From: Geobacteraceae bacterium
GTDB taxonomy: Bacteria; Desulfobacterota; Desulfuromonadia; Geobacterales; Pseudopelobacteraceae
Assembly (NCBI GenBank): GCA_025355325.1
Contig: JANXZX010000050.1
Span: forward strand, 1-64,000
DNA length: 64,000 nucleotides
Reading direction: 5' to 3'
The position numbers and the translations under genes were made by a program. A model generated the notes under the pieces. The model did no database searches and was not told the origin of the DNA. It saw only the letters and a list, made by a program, of their open reading frames with translations. Positions 11,280 to 20,870 of this stretch are shown piece after piece. Numbering within the stretch: the first letter of the stretch is position 1; the number at the start of each line of letters is the position of its first letter.

Positions 11280-12110
11280 TCAGCGGGCAACCAGCCATTT
11301 AGAGAGATTAGCCGCCAGCTTTTGGTTATTGCCTTCCAAAAACTTGTTCTGGAATATGGCATCATCACCAAAAATCACGTAACTGCCGGCCCCGAGCGAA
11401 CCACTGACAGCTATGGCAAACGAGCCAACCAGGTCGCCTTTGGAGAGGACAGTATCTTTATTGAGATCCATCCATGCCTTGGGTGACGTCTTGGCAATGG
11501 CAGTGGCCTTCTCCAGAGGATCAATTGCCCAGGCGCCATAAACTGAGAAGGAGTCAATTCCGGCAAAAAGAGGACTCGGCGAAAGATCCGTCACACGGAA
11601 ATTAATATCCTTATCGATCACATTCTCCTGTTCGTGCATGACGGTTACCGATGAACCGAGCCCCAAACGGAAAATCAAACTGTTAAGTGAGGGTGCAATA
11701 TGCATCATTACAGCCAACCTGCCCCCTTTTTGGATGAAACGCACAACTGCCTCAACTTCATCGGTTTTCAGAGGTTCGAACGACCCAGAGATAACCAGGG
11801 CAGAACCCCCCTTAAGCGATTCATCGCTTAGAACTTCTTTGGTTGTACTGACCTGCGCTCCTGAAATACGCATGGTTTCGGCCAGTTTTGACAATTGCAG
11901 GTCACCGGCATTTTCTATGAGAAAGCGCTGCCCATGCCCCTCGTCAAAGATGATGTTCGGAGTGCTGATCACCCCGGCATACGAGATGGCCACACTGAAC
12001 TGCATGGCAGTTATGAAGCAGAATATTGAGATGATTTTGTTCACCGGTTGACTCCTCCGACTAATAGGACTGTTTTTATCTTTTATAGGGATTGTTACGA
12101 CATATTGCAA
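11280..12110 (-). CDS. DUF4350-like exported protein
   Basis: Signal-like N-terminus; IIFDEGHGQRFLIENAGDLQLSKLAETMRISGAQVSTTKE...LVISGSFEPLKTDEVEAVVRFIQKGGRLAVM. Confidence 0.65.
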   Translation of the reverse strand: MQYVVTIPIKDKNSPISRRSQPVNKIISIFCFITAMQFSVAISYAGVISTPNIIFDEGHGQRFLIENAGDLQLSKLAETMRISGAQVSTTKEVLSDESLKGGSALVISGSFEPLKTDEVEAVVRFIQKGGRLAVMMHIAPSLNSLIFRLGLGSSVTVMHEQENVIDKDINFRVTDLSPSPLFAGIDSFSVYGAWAIDPLEKATAIAKTSPKAWMDLNKDTVLSKGDLVGSFAIAVSGSLGAGSYVIFGDDAIFQNKFLEGNNQKLAANLSKWLVAR

Positions 12111-12268
12111 GAATTAATTTTTTCAGGATATTATTTTGCGGTACGGCACAGGCGGGAAACCACTTGAATGTTGTATTTTACCGTGCTGTTAAGTAGTATT
12201 CGAAATCCAGCCGGAAAAAGGGCCCGGATGGCTCATTCCGGCCCCGATTTAATTTACAGGAGAAGTAC

Positions 12269-12757
12269 ATGCGCAAGGCGTTACCGCTGCTTTTATGGCT
12301 GTCATTATCGACCGGTTGGCTTGTATCAATATTTTCAGTGATACAGGATATGTGTCTGGCAACGGCCTGTACTGACGCCGCCGTATATACCATTTTCGGG
12401 TTCAGTATGGGATTTTTTGGAATAGCCTTTTTCAGCATGATTTTGATTCTGCTGTGGCTGCGAAAAAAGGTTTACTGGCTGGATCACGCACTTTCTGCGT
12501 TAGTTTTCGTCGGAGTCGGCGCCGAATTCCGTCTACTCTGGATTCAAAAATATATTATCGGCAGTTGGTGTCCTCTATGTGTCACAATCTGCTGTTCCCT
12601 GTTCATCTCAGCCGTACTGTTGCTCATTGAAGAAGCACAGGCCTCCGGCCCGGCTCAAAACAGGGGGAAACGCCTTATCGGACGGATGGCTTTTTTAACC
12701 ACAATGGCGGCAACAGGCCTGGCTATTGCCATTGTCGGAATAAAAGCTCTCTCGTAG
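12269..12757 (+). CDS. Vitamin K epoxide reductase (VKOR)-family membrane protein
   Basis: Four hydrophobic helices, GSWCPLCVTICC CxxC motif in a helix, additional loop cysteines. Confidence 0.85.
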   Translation: MRKALPLLLWLSLSTGWLVSIFSVIQDMCLATACTDAAVYTIFGFSMGFFGIAFFSMILILLWLRKKVYWLDHALSALVFVGVGAEFRLLWIQKYIIGSWCPLCVTICCSLFISAVLLLIEEAQASGPAQNRGKRLIGRMAFLTTMAATGLAIAIVGIKALS

Positions 12758-12765
12758 TCCCCTAC

Positions 12766-13143
12766 TCATTTCAACAGATCAGCTTTCAGGGCATCATCAA
12801 TAAAGCTTTCTTCAATCGCCTCCCGCACCCACGTTTCCCTACAGGTGGCCAAAACCCGGGCGGCACCCTCGGCAACAGCCGGGATATCGCTCCACAGGGC
12901 ATTCCGGATCGAGCGCAGCTCGACCGGATCAGCTTTCCTGCCGTTAGCCCAATCCCTGCAACGTCCGCACAACAGGGCTAGCGTCTCCATGGCGGGCTCC
13001 ATATCAGGCTTACTATCCCGCACCCGCAGATCATCCTTGCTTTCGCACCACTCGCATTTGAATCCGGCACGCTTGCCGATCACCTTGCCGAAACCGCTTA
13101 TCTCTTCCATACGATCTTTGTTGCCCTGATACCCTTTTGCCAT
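12766..13143 (-). CDS. PhnA/YjdM-like zinc-ribbon protein
   Basis: CEWCESKDDLRVRD...LLCGRCRDWANGRKADPVELRSIRNALWSDIPAV. Confidence 0.6.
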   Translation of the reverse strand: MAKGYQGNKDRMEEISGFGKVIGKRAGFKCEWCESKDDLRVRDSKPDMEPAMETLALLCGRCRDWANGRKADPVELRSIRNALWSDIPAVAEGAARVLATCRETWVREAIEESFIDDALKADLLK

Positions 13144-13162
13144 GGAGGCCTCACTCGTGCGG

Positions 13163-13459
13163 TTACATCTTGCTCTTCACGCTGTCAACTTTCTCTTCCA
13201 TAGTCTGGTTCCTGTCAGTTCGCGAACCGAGCTTTATCGTTGTTGAGATGCGCGGCGCTCCCATTACATGGACTTTTTTATGGCATTTCTTGATGGCGGC
13301 AAAAACCGTATCCCAATCACCTTCAATATTGGTTCCATAGGAATGAAGCGAAATCTTCAGACCGGCTTCCATAAGAATTTTTTCGCATTCGGCAATATAT
13401 GCCGACAGGGAAACGCCGACACCGATCGGAACGATGCATAAATCAACAAGCACTTTCAT
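13163..13459 (-). CDS. MTH1187-family thiamine-binding protein (DUF77)
   Basis: MKVLVDLCIVPIGVGVSLSAYIAECEKILMEAGLKISLHSYGTNIEGDWDTVFAAIKKCH. Confidence 0.9.
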   Translation of the reverse strand: MKVLVDLCIVPIGVGVSLSAYIAECEKILMEAGLKISLHSYGTNIEGDWDTVFAAIKKCHKKVHVMGAPRISTTIKLGSRTDRNQTMEEKVDSVKSKM

Positions 13460-14130
13460 TTTTTGGATTTCCTTTTTGCCCAGAATTCCCGCTCGAAGAC
13501 CCACTGTTCCTGCATATAATCAACAAGGCCGGTCATTCTCGCCTTGAAATCGCTTATAAAAGCATCCTGTTCCGGAAACTTCCGTTTTTTGGCAATGCTC
13601 GTATAGAGTTCCCGCCCCAGATTGCGTGCTGATTCAAACAAATTCTCCTCATCCGGAAAGACCCTGGTCCCGGCCATCGGCGAACCGACACCGCCGACGT
13701 ATTTAGCACCGACAGTATTCACAAAACGCCCCATGTAGGCGAGGACTTCCTCGTCCCCTCCCCCGCCGGATGTCTCCACCAGCGCGGCATACTTCCCTTC
13801 AAGGGCCATGCAGTGAATCAGGCCGTTGCAACGGTCAAACAGCGCTTTCATCTGCGCTGAAACGCTGAAAATGTAATTAGGGCTGGCCAGAATGAAACCG
13901 TCGCACGCAAGCAGCTTGTCCTTGATTTTCTCGTAATCGTCTTTGATGTTGCAAACGCCGGTTTTGTGGCAAGCGTCGCAGGCGACACAGGGCTGAACAT
14001 TCAAGGTTTTCAGTGAAATGACTTCCGTTTCGGCGCCGGCGGCCTCTACCCCGTCCAGAACCTCCTCAAGCAAACTGCCGGTATTCCCGTGAATCCCATG
14101 TGGACTGCCAATTATGGCGATAATCTTCAT
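13456..14130 (-). CDS. NADPH-dependent FMN reductase/flavodoxin-family protein
   Basis: MKIIAIIGSPHGIHGNTGSLLEEVLDG...CVACDACHKTGVCNIKDDYEKIKDKLLACDGFILASPNY. Confidence 0.92.
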   Translation of the reverse strand: MKIIAIIGSPHGIHGNTGSLLEEVLDGVEAAGAETEVISLKTLNVQPCVACDACHKTGVCNIKDDYEKIKDKLLACDGFILASPNYIFSVSAQMKALFDRCNGLIHCMALEGKYAALVETSGGGGDEEVLAYMGRFVNTVGAKYVGGVGSPMAGTRVFPDEENLFESARNLGRELYTSIAKKRKFPEQDAFISDFKARMTGLVDYMQEQWVFEREFWAKRKSKK

Positions 14131-14150
14131 ATAGCTTTCCTCCCGTTCTG

Positions 14151-14393
14151 TTATCGACGAGGAATGATATTCCACGTCTCGGATGTGGCATCGTAAACGA
14201 TTTTGGCACGTTTGTCATGTAGCTGTTGTCGTACCTGCTCAACTTTTTCATCAAGCGAATATTCGGAATCACCCGTTTCGCTCCACTCCCGCGTCACAAA
14301 TTCCTCAATCATCTTCCGCAGAATGTCAGAATCGATCCGATCCAGCGGAATATCAACAGTTTCTTCGCTCGTTATAGCTCTGTCTGTATTCAT
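14151..14393 (-). CDS. YheU-like UPF0270 family protein
   Basis: IPLDRIDSDILRKMIEEFVTREWSETGDSEYSLDEKVEQVRQQLHDKRAKIVYDATSETWNIIPR, pattern as in E. coli YheU. Confidence 0.85.
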   Translation of the reverse strand: MNTDRAITSEETVDIPLDRIDSDILRKMIEEFVTREWSETGDSEYSLDEKVEQVRQQLHDKRAKIVYDATSETWNIIPRR

Positions 14394-14398
14394 ATTCG

Positions 14399-14839
14399 TT
14401 ACGGCAGCACCACCAGCACAATCCCGCCCACCAGCACCGTCAGATTACAGACTGCCGAAACGCCGTGAAGCTTCGAAAATTCCTTCCGGAGCGGGTGATC
14501 CTTGCTGGTAGATTCGAATGAACCAATCTGCCGTTTCAATTCAGCAGCGTGCGGCTCCACATAAAACGCCTGAAAAGACACCATCGCCAGCATGACCACC
14601 AGTACAATCACCGGCAGTTTAAAATCCAGACCACGACCTGCCACACGGCAGATCAGCGCTATCACCCCGCAAGCCAACCCCCATCTAAAATATCCTGGAA
14701 ACAGGTTGCCCACGATCCTGGCAGCAACATCGCGGTTTTCGGTTTTGAAAAGAATAGGCGTCAGCATCAGGGTGAATATTGCGTTGCCGCCAGCCCAAAG
14801 ACTGACTACCAACCGGTACAGCATATCAATGTACTGCAT
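14399..14839 (-). CDS. DUF4149 (TMEM205-like) membrane protein
   Basis: MQYIDMLYRLVVSLWAGGNAIFTLMLTPILF...GNLFPGYFRWGLACGVIALI. Confidence 0.75.
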   Translation of the reverse strand: MQYIDMLYRLVVSLWAGGNAIFTLMLTPILFKTENRDVAARIVGNLFPGYFRWGLACGVIALICRVAGRGLDFKLPVIVLVVMLAMVSFQAFYVEPHAAELKRQIGSFESTSKDHPLRKEFSKLHGVSAVCNLTVLVGGIVLVVLP

Positions 14840-15047
14840 ACTGTTTACTCCCTTGTGTATGACAGGTAACTTTTGGGATTGCGGCGGCATCCTAGCATAA
14901 AGTGATTGTTGACTTGCTATTTTTTTGCGATAATCTTTTCTCATATCCGGATCTGCTCACAACCATGTTTCATGTATCCCCGACACCGGCGCAGTATGTG
15001 TGTTCACGTCACATAAGAGTCTGTAGCAACATCAAACAGGAGGAGCT

Positions 15048-16322
15048 ATGAGAACGTTACCGTGGATTGTGTGCAGTTGTGCTTCACTTTCGCTAGTTGC
15101 AGCAGCTTTTGGAGCGGAAAAGCAGAAACCGTACCCGCATTATTGGCTCAGCATTGCCACAAGCAACCAGAGTATGCCGGGCATGCCGTCCGAGATGGGC
15201 GGAGTTGCTTCGCTGTTTGGTAAAAAGAACATGTTCGGACCGCGAAGAGATCTTCTGCTACAGCTGGAATCTCCCCGTGTCCCGGGCGAGACACCAAAGG
15301 CTGATCACGAAATTCCACCCGGACAGAAAATGGGAGCTTCTCTACCTCTTGTCACTCCGGTGTCTGAGAAATCAGAGTATGTGCCGCAAAAACGTGGAGA
15401 AACCCCTGAAAAAGTCGAAAAGCCGAAAGTACGTATGCTTATTTACTGGGGATGTGGCGAGAAGATCGGCAAAGGGCAACCAAAGGTAATTGATACAGCC
15501 AAGATGGACCTCGTTGCCTTCGGCAAAGCGTTTGCCGGTCGGACGCCAACTCACCATACGCCTCCGTCACCCCATGCAGGCTGGACGTACGGCGAGTGGC
15601 CGAACAAGGATGACCGGACGGAGATTCCGGCTGAAAGTTCTATGATCGGTAGCCATGTGGTCAAAGGCAACTACATCCCGGACATCTCATTTGCCCTCGA
15701 TAAAAAGCGGGATTTTATGGCTCCGGTCCAATTTTCACCTCTACAGAAATCTGCCGAAGGTGCAATGACGGTGGAGTGGAAATCAATCCCGACCGCAATC
15801 GGCTATTTCGCCACCGCAATGGGACATAATCAGGACACCGGTGAATCGATCTTCTGGTCAGCCAGCGAAGTTCAGGATCTCGGTTTTGGCCTGCAGGATT
15901 ATCTGACTCCGGGAGATGTGAGCCGCTTTATCAAGGAAAAAGTTATTCTTGATCCGTCAAAAACCACCTGTACCATCCCTCCCATATTTAAGGACGGGCA
16001 GGCAGGAATGATGCAATTCATTGCGTACGGAGAAGAGCTGAACCTGGTTCAACCGCCAAAACCAAAAGACCCTAAGAAGCGCTGGGATATTGACTGGTCA
16101 GCCAAGGTACGCCTTAAATCAACCGCCATGATGCCGTTAATGATGACAAGCGGCGATGACTCACCCCGCAAGGCACGCTCCAAAAAAAGTAAAAATGTTC
16201 CGTCCGAGCCGAAGGAAGGCTCAAATGAGGAATCCCGGCCGGATGGCGAGAATTCCGGTGCTGGTTCGTCCAAACCGGAAGGCGGGATTAGCGACCGTCT
16301 GCGCGGAATTTTCGGTTTTTAA
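15048..16322 (+). CDS. Exported protein of unknown function
   Basis: Signal peptide MRTLPWIVCSCASLSLVAAAFGA; long ORF with good upstream GGAGGAG; no family recognised. Confidence 0.8.
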   Translation: MRTLPWIVCSCASLSLVAAAFGAEKQKPYPHYWLSIATSNQSMPGMPSEMGGVASLFGKKNMFGPRRDLLLQLESPRVPGETPKADHEIPPGQKMGASLPLVTPVSEKSEYVPQKRGETPEKVEKPKVRMLIYWGCGEKIGKGQPKVIDTAKMDLVAFGKAFAGRTPTHHTPPSPHAGWTYGEWPNKDDRTEIPAESSMIGSHVVKGNYIPDISFALDKKRDFMAPVQFSPLQKSAEGAMTVEWKSIPTAIGYFATAMGHNQDTGESIFWSASEVQDLGFGLQDYLTPGDVSRFIKEKVILDPSKTTCTIPPIFKDGQAGMMQFIAYGEELNLVQPPKPKDPKKRWDIDWSAKVRLKSTAMMPLMMTSGDDSPRKARSKKSKNVPSEPKEGSNEESRPDGENSGAGSSKPEGGISDRLRGIFGF

Positions 16323-16330
16323 CTGACGAA

Positions 16331-16366
16331 AGTGTCACACTGAAAATAAGTGTTGACACTTTTCGT
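16331..16366 (+). terminator. Likely terminator after the 15048-16322 gene
   Basis: AGTGTCACACT-GAAAATA-AGTGTTGACACT inverted repeat followed by TTTCGTTT. Confidence 0.5.
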
Positions 16367-16370
16367 TTGA

Positions 16371-16398
16371 TCATATAGTTTAATATTAAATCATATGA
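16371..16398. promoter_or_regulatory. Near-perfect 28-bp palindrome upstream of marR-family gene, candidate operator
   Basis: TCATATAGTTTAATATTAAATCATATGA, 24 of 28 positions symmetric. Confidence 0.55.
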
Positions 16399-16423
16399 CA
16401 TCGATCTTTATTTGGACACGGCA

Positions 16424-16870
16424 ATGAAAACGGAACACACCACATCATATCTCGCACTGAACAGCTACACGAAACTTATGCGGGCAGCCGAAACCGTGAC
16501 GAGCAGGACCAGTCGCACCATGTCGGCCGCCGGCCTTACCATCAGTCAGTTCGGGGTACTGGAGGCACTTAACCATAAAGGGCCGCTCTGCCAGCGTGAC
16601 ATTGCCGCAAAAATCCTCAAGAGCACCGGCAACATCACCCTCGTCATAGATAATCTGGAAAAGCAGGGACTGGTCAAGAGAGAGCGGATCAACGAAGACC
16701 GACGCTACCTGACCATCAGGCTTACCGAACAGGGTGAGACACTCATCGGCACCACATTTGCCGACGTTGAAACAGCAATCATTGCCGAGATGAGTGCATT
16801 AACTAAAGATGAACAGGAAACTTTGGGACGGTTGTGCAAAAAACTCGGATTACGGGAGGGAACTGCATAA
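16424..16870 (+). CDS. MarR-family transcriptional regulator
   Basis: LTISQFGVLEALNHKGPLCQRDIAAKILKSTGNITLVIDNLEKQGLVKRERINEDRRYLTIRLTEQG. Confidence 0.95.
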   Translation: MKTEHTTSYLALNSYTKLMRAAETVTSRTSRTMSAAGLTISQFGVLEALNHKGPLCQRDIAAKILKSTGNITLVIDNLEKQGLVKRERINEDRRYLTIRLTEQGETLIGTTFADVETAIIAEMSALTKDEQETLGRLCKKLGLREGTA

Positions 16871-16927
16871 AATAAAACAGATCATGGATATAATAAAAAA
16901 TATTTTATCCATAAAACGGCAGCTTAC

Positions 16928-17067
16928 GAACCACAGAGCAACTGAGCAACAGAGAAATCAGATTGTTACATCAGCAGCAGACTTAACCGTAAAGGTTAAT
17001 GATTCTTTTGGTCTTCAACCCGAATTCTTCTTTGTTTTTGCTCAGTTTCTCAGTTGCTCTGTGGTTC
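16928..17067. repeat. MITE-like element with perfect 19-bp inverted ends
   Basis: GAACCACAGAGCAACTGAG (16928-16946) and its exact reverse complement CTCAGTTGCTCTGTGGTTC (17049-17067). Confidence 0.8.
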
Positions 17068-17132
17068 AAATTCTTTTTCCAGGTTTGTTAATTTCACTTT
17101 TAACCCAACAACAAGACAAAAGGAGAAACACC

Positions 17133-17726
17133 ATGAAACGCTTACTCGCATCTTTAACAACCATCATCGCCCTTTTACTCCCCGCATTTGCACTCGCCAC
17201 GACCTGGAATATCGATCCGGACCACTCCAATATCGGCTTCAAGGTCCGCCATCTGATGGTATCCAATGTCAGAGGGAGTTTTGAAAAAAACAGCGGCGTT
17301 GTTGACATCAACGAAAAAGACATCACCAAATCGAAGGTTCAGGTATCCATCGACACCGCTTCCGTCAATACCAATGTCAAGAAACGCGATGAACATCTGC
17401 GCAGCGCCGATTTCTTTGATGTGGCAAAATTTCCGACCATGACGTTTGTTTCCAAAAAAGTGGCGGCAAACGGCAAGGACAAGCTGAAAGTTACCGGCGA
17501 CCTGACACTGCACGGCGTTACCAAAGAGGTAGTTCTTGATGTTGAAGGCCCTTCCGCAGAAAGCAAAGATCCGTGGGGGAACATCAGACGCGGTGCTACT
17601 GCAACCACTAAAATCAATCGCAAGGATTTCGGTCTGGTGTGGAATGCAAACCTTGAAACCGGTGGTGTTGTCGTAGGCGATGAAGTAATAATCACCTTGG
17701 AAATTGAAATGATCAAAGGAAAATAG
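17133..17726 (+). CDS. YceI-family periplasmic protein
   Basis: Signal peptide; TTWNIDPDHSNIGFKVRHLMVSNVRGSFEK...VTGDLTLHGVTKEVVLDVE; start at 17133 rather than the 16809 ORF start. Confidence 0.95.
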   Translation: MKRLLASLTTIIALLLPAFALATTWNIDPDHSNIGFKVRHLMVSNVRGSFEKNSGVVDINEKDITKSKVQVSIDTASVNTNVKKRDEHLRSADFFDVAKFPTMTFVSKKVAANGKDKLKVTGDLTLHGVTKEVVLDVEGPSAESKDPWGNIRRGATATTKINRKDFGLVWNANLETGGVVVGDEVIITLEIEMIKGK

Positions 17727-17808
17727 CGACTTTACCGGTACGGCAATTAACACGAAGAGCCTGTTCATCTTGCCGATGGACAGGCTCTTTCAGCAGAAGG
17801 AGAAAATC

Positions 17809-18585
17809 ATGAGCAACCGATTACCGACCATATTCGTTTCACATGGAGCGCCATCGTTACTATATGAGCCGGGTCCGGCCCGGGATTTCCTGTCTACACT
17901 CGGATCGTCCCTGCCCCGCCCCCGGGCCGTATTGTGCGTATCCGCCCACTGGACTACATCGACGCCACAGATAACCGGCACTCCTTCCCCATCACTCATC
18001 TATGACTTCGGCGGGTTTTCCGATGAGCTCTATTCAGTCACCTACCCCGCCCCCGGCGATCCGGAGTTGGCAAAGCGCGTCATAGAGCTGCTCAACGAGC
18101 ACGGCATGGCCGCAGACACCGACACGGGGCGTGGACTCGATCACGGCGCCTGGGTACCGCTCAAGTTGATGTATCCAAAGGCTGACATCCCGATTATCCA
18201 ACTGTCGGTTCAGCCGCATCAGTCTCCGGCACACCACCTGGTGATCGGACAGGCGCTACGGCATCTGCGCGACGAAGGGGTGCTTATCCTGGCCAGCGGC
18301 TCGGCAACTCACAATCTGAGGGATTTTTTTGGGCGAGCAATTGATGCGGCATCTCCGGAATATGTCACGGCATTTGATGACTGGCTGAATAATGCAATAG
18401 AGTCTAACAACCGGAACGCATTGCTTGACTACCTGCACCTAGGCCCCCATGCAGCCGCCAATCACCCGACTCCCGAGCATTTTTTGCCGCTGTTTGTCGC
18501 TCTGGGAGCCGGCGACACGGGGCGCACACTTCACAGATCCTGCACCTTCGGAGTTATCTCAATGGCGGCCTATGCCTGGGAGTAA
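17809..18585 (+). CDS. 4,5-DOPA-extradiol-dioxygenase-family protein (YgiD-like)
   Basis: LPTIFVSHGAPSLLYEPGPARDFLSTLG...GRGLDHGAWVPL...IPIIQLSVQPHQSPAHH. Confidence 0.93.
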   Translation: MSNRLPTIFVSHGAPSLLYEPGPARDFLSTLGSSLPRPRAVLCVSAHWTTSTPQITGTPSPSLIYDFGGFSDELYSVTYPAPGDPELAKRVIELLNEHGMAADTDTGRGLDHGAWVPLKLMYPKADIPIIQLSVQPHQSPAHHLVIGQALRHLRDEGVLILASGSATHNLRDFFGRAIDAASPEYVTAFDDWLNNAIESNNRNALLDYLHLGPHAAANHPTPEHFLPLFVALGAGDTGRTLHRSCTFGVISMAAYAWE

Positions 18586-18717
18586 AGCAAACAATGTTCA
18601 AACTGTTTACATTGACGATGCTGCAAGTTGAATGGTATATCCATTTAATGTCTGCTGATGCCAGATTGATATAAAACAATTTCGCATCGGCAGATAATTT
18701 AATTCCGGAGGTATCAT

Positions 18718-19716
18718 GTGAAGAAATTTGTGAATGTTGTATTTGCGCTGTTATTGATTGCTCTTGTGCCGGTTTCATCAGTGTTTGCCGCCACTCCACC
18801 TCAGAAAGTCCTCATCGGTATTTCAAAGATTGTTGCCCATCCGGCTCTCGATTCAGTTGAAAAGGGAATTCAGGATGAACTGGCAGCCGCTAAAATCAAC
18901 GCCACTTTTGACTTGCAGAACGCCAACGGTGATATCGGCACAGCCGCCTCAATCGCCAACAAATTCCAATCCGAAAAGGTAACTCTGGCTGTCGGCATTG
19001 CCACACCGACCTCACAGTCACTGGTCAACACGCTGAAGGGAATTCCGATCGTGTTTTCTGCGGTTACCGATCCGGTCAAAGCCGGGCTGGTTTCGTCCCT
19101 GAAAGGGGCCCAAAAGCCGGTTACCGGTGTATCCGACATGACGCCGGTCAAACAGCAGATCGAACTGCTGCTCAAGATCAAGAAGATCAAGCGCCTCGGC
19201 CATATTTACACGAGCTCTGAGGAAAATGCCGTCGTATTGGCCGGTGTCGTCAAACAGGCCTGCAAGGAGTTGGGACTTGAATATGTGGAGACGACCGTTT
19301 CCAAATCTGCCGAAGTGAAGCAGGCGGTTCAGGCGATCATCAAACGGGTTGACGCTCTCTATATCAGCACCGACAACACCGTTGTATCTGCCTTGAGCTC
19401 GATAGCCGAAGTTGCGCTGAAGAACAAGGTGCCAATCATCTCGGCCGACCCGAGTTCAGCAGAAAAATACCCGGTACTGGCCGCCTGGGGCTTTGACTAT
19501 TACAAAATGGGCCGGGCCACCGGAAAACTGATCGTTGAGATTCTCAACGGCAAAAAACCGGAACAGATCCCGACCCGTTTCATGACAAAAACGTCGGATG
19601 TTGACCTGCTGATCAATCTGGATGTTGCCAAAAAACTTGGCGTGACAATCCCGAAAGATGTGGTGAAAACCGCCAACAAGATTGTTGAGAACGGAAAATT
19701 AAATAACAAGCCTTGA
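18718..19716 (+). CDS. ABC transporter substrate-binding protein (ABC_sub_bind/TrpX-like)
   Basis: GTG start; signal peptide; VLIGISKIVAHPALDSVEKGIQDEL...NANGDIGTAASIANKF...GIATPTSQSLVN. Confidence 0.92.
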   Translation: MKKFVNVVFALLLIALVPVSSVFAATPPQKVLIGISKIVAHPALDSVEKGIQDELAAAKINATFDLQNANGDIGTAASIANKFQSEKVTLAVGIATPTSQSLVNTLKGIPIVFSAVTDPVKAGLVSSLKGAQKPVTGVSDMTPVKQQIELLLKIKKIKRLGHIYTSSEENAVVLAGVVKQACKELGLEYVETTVSKSAEVKQAVQAIIKRVDALYISTDNTVVSALSSIAEVALKNKVPIISADPSSAEKYPVLAAWGFDYYKMGRATGKLIVEILNGKKPEQIPTRFMTKTSDVDLLINLDVAKKLGVTIPKDVVKTANKIVENGKLNNKP

Positions 19717-19731
19717 TGTCACATTCTGGTC

Positions 19732-19935
19732 ACCACGAAGGCACGAAGATCACAAAGAAACCGGGGAGTTAAAACAAAAACATCTGTTTGCCTACCCCCA
19801 AGTTTTCTGATTGATCTTCGCGCCCTTCATGTTTTCGTGTGAAGATGTTTTATGACTTTTTATTTGCTTACCCCAAGTTTTCTGATTTTTCTTCGTGCCC
19901 TTCGTGTCTTCGTGTTGAAGATGTTTTATGACTTT
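19732..19935. repeat. CACGAAG-type inverted/direct repeat cluster
   Basis: Left arm CACCACGAAGGCACGAAGATCACAAAG; two ~70-bp direct copies (about 19788-19860 and 19861-19935) ending GAAGATGTTTTATGACTTT. Confidence 0.75.
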
Positions 19936-19961
19936 ACGCAGAAAGTTGAAACGGATTTATT

Positions 19962-20870
19962 ATGATTGAAGGTATTCTGGTTGAAGGTTTGATCTATGGC
20001 ATAATGGTGTTAGGCGTTTTCATCACATTCAGGGTTCTCGATTTCCCCGACCTGACAGTTGACGGCTCGTTCCCGCTCGGCGCGGCACTAATGGTGCAGG
20101 GCATTCTGATGGGCCTCAACGGCTGGCTGGCACTGCTGATTGCCTTTATCGGCGGCGTGATTGCCGGCATCATCACCGCATTAATTCATAACCAGCTCAA
20201 GGTCCCCAACCTTCTGGCCGGCATCCTGACCATGACGATGCTGTATTCGATCAATATCCGCATTCTCGGCAACCGCGCCAATGTACCGGTACTCGATCAA
20301 AAAACCCTTCTGTCGGATATTTCCGGACGCCTGTCAGGCATCGTACCGGATGATTACATTCAGCTGCTTTTTTTCGTCGTGGTCGCTCTCGTCATCAAAC
20401 TGCTGATTGATCTTTTTTTCCGCACCGACCTCGGTATGACCATCGGAGCGATGGGCAATAACGAGCAGATGATCGTTTCCCAGGGGATCAATCCCAAAAC
20501 TCTCAAAACAATCGGCCTCGGACTGTCAAATGGCCTCGTTGCCGTATCCGGTGCCTTTGCCGCCCAGTATCTCGGTTTTGCCGATGTGGGGCTCGGTCAG
20601 GGCATTATCATTTCCGGCCTGGCCTCGGTTATGATCGGCGAGTTCCTGATCATGAAAAGCAATCGCATTGGCGTCCTGACGCTCTGTGCGCTGGCCGGTT
20701 CCATTCTGTTCCATGCCGTCATGTATGTGGGCCGCTATTACGGATACGTCATCCAGATGACCCCCAACGACCTGAATCTGATCAAAGGACTCCTGATTAT
20801 TGTTCTGCTGGTGCTGACCCAGTCGAAAAAGCTTAAAATGGCGACCTTTAAAGCAATGGTGCAAAAATGA
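19962..20870 (+). CDS. ABC transporter permease partnering the ABC_sub_bind protein
   Basis: Polytopic; FRVLDFPDLTVDGSFPLGAAL, LLAGILTMTMLYSINIRI typical of this family. Confidence 0.92.
   Translation: MIEGILVEGLIYGIMVLGVFITFRVLDFPDLTVDGSFPLGAALMVQGILMGLNGWLALLIAFIGGVIAGIITALIHNQLKVPNLLAGILTMTMLYSINIRILGNRANVPVLDQKTLLSDISGRLSGIVPDDYIQLLFFVVVALVIKLLIDLFFRTDLGMTIGAMGNNEQMIVSQGINPKTLKTIGLGLSNGLVAVSGAFAAQYLGFADVGLGQGIIISGLASVMIGEFLIMKSNRIGVLTLCALAGSILFHAVMYVGRYYGYVIQMTPNDLNLIKGLLIIVLLVLTQSKKLKMATFKAMVQK

Noticed and set aside
16809-17132. N-terminal extension of the yceI ORF
   Set aside because: Overlaps marR and reads through the inverted-repeat element; the real start with signal peptide and RBS is at 17133.
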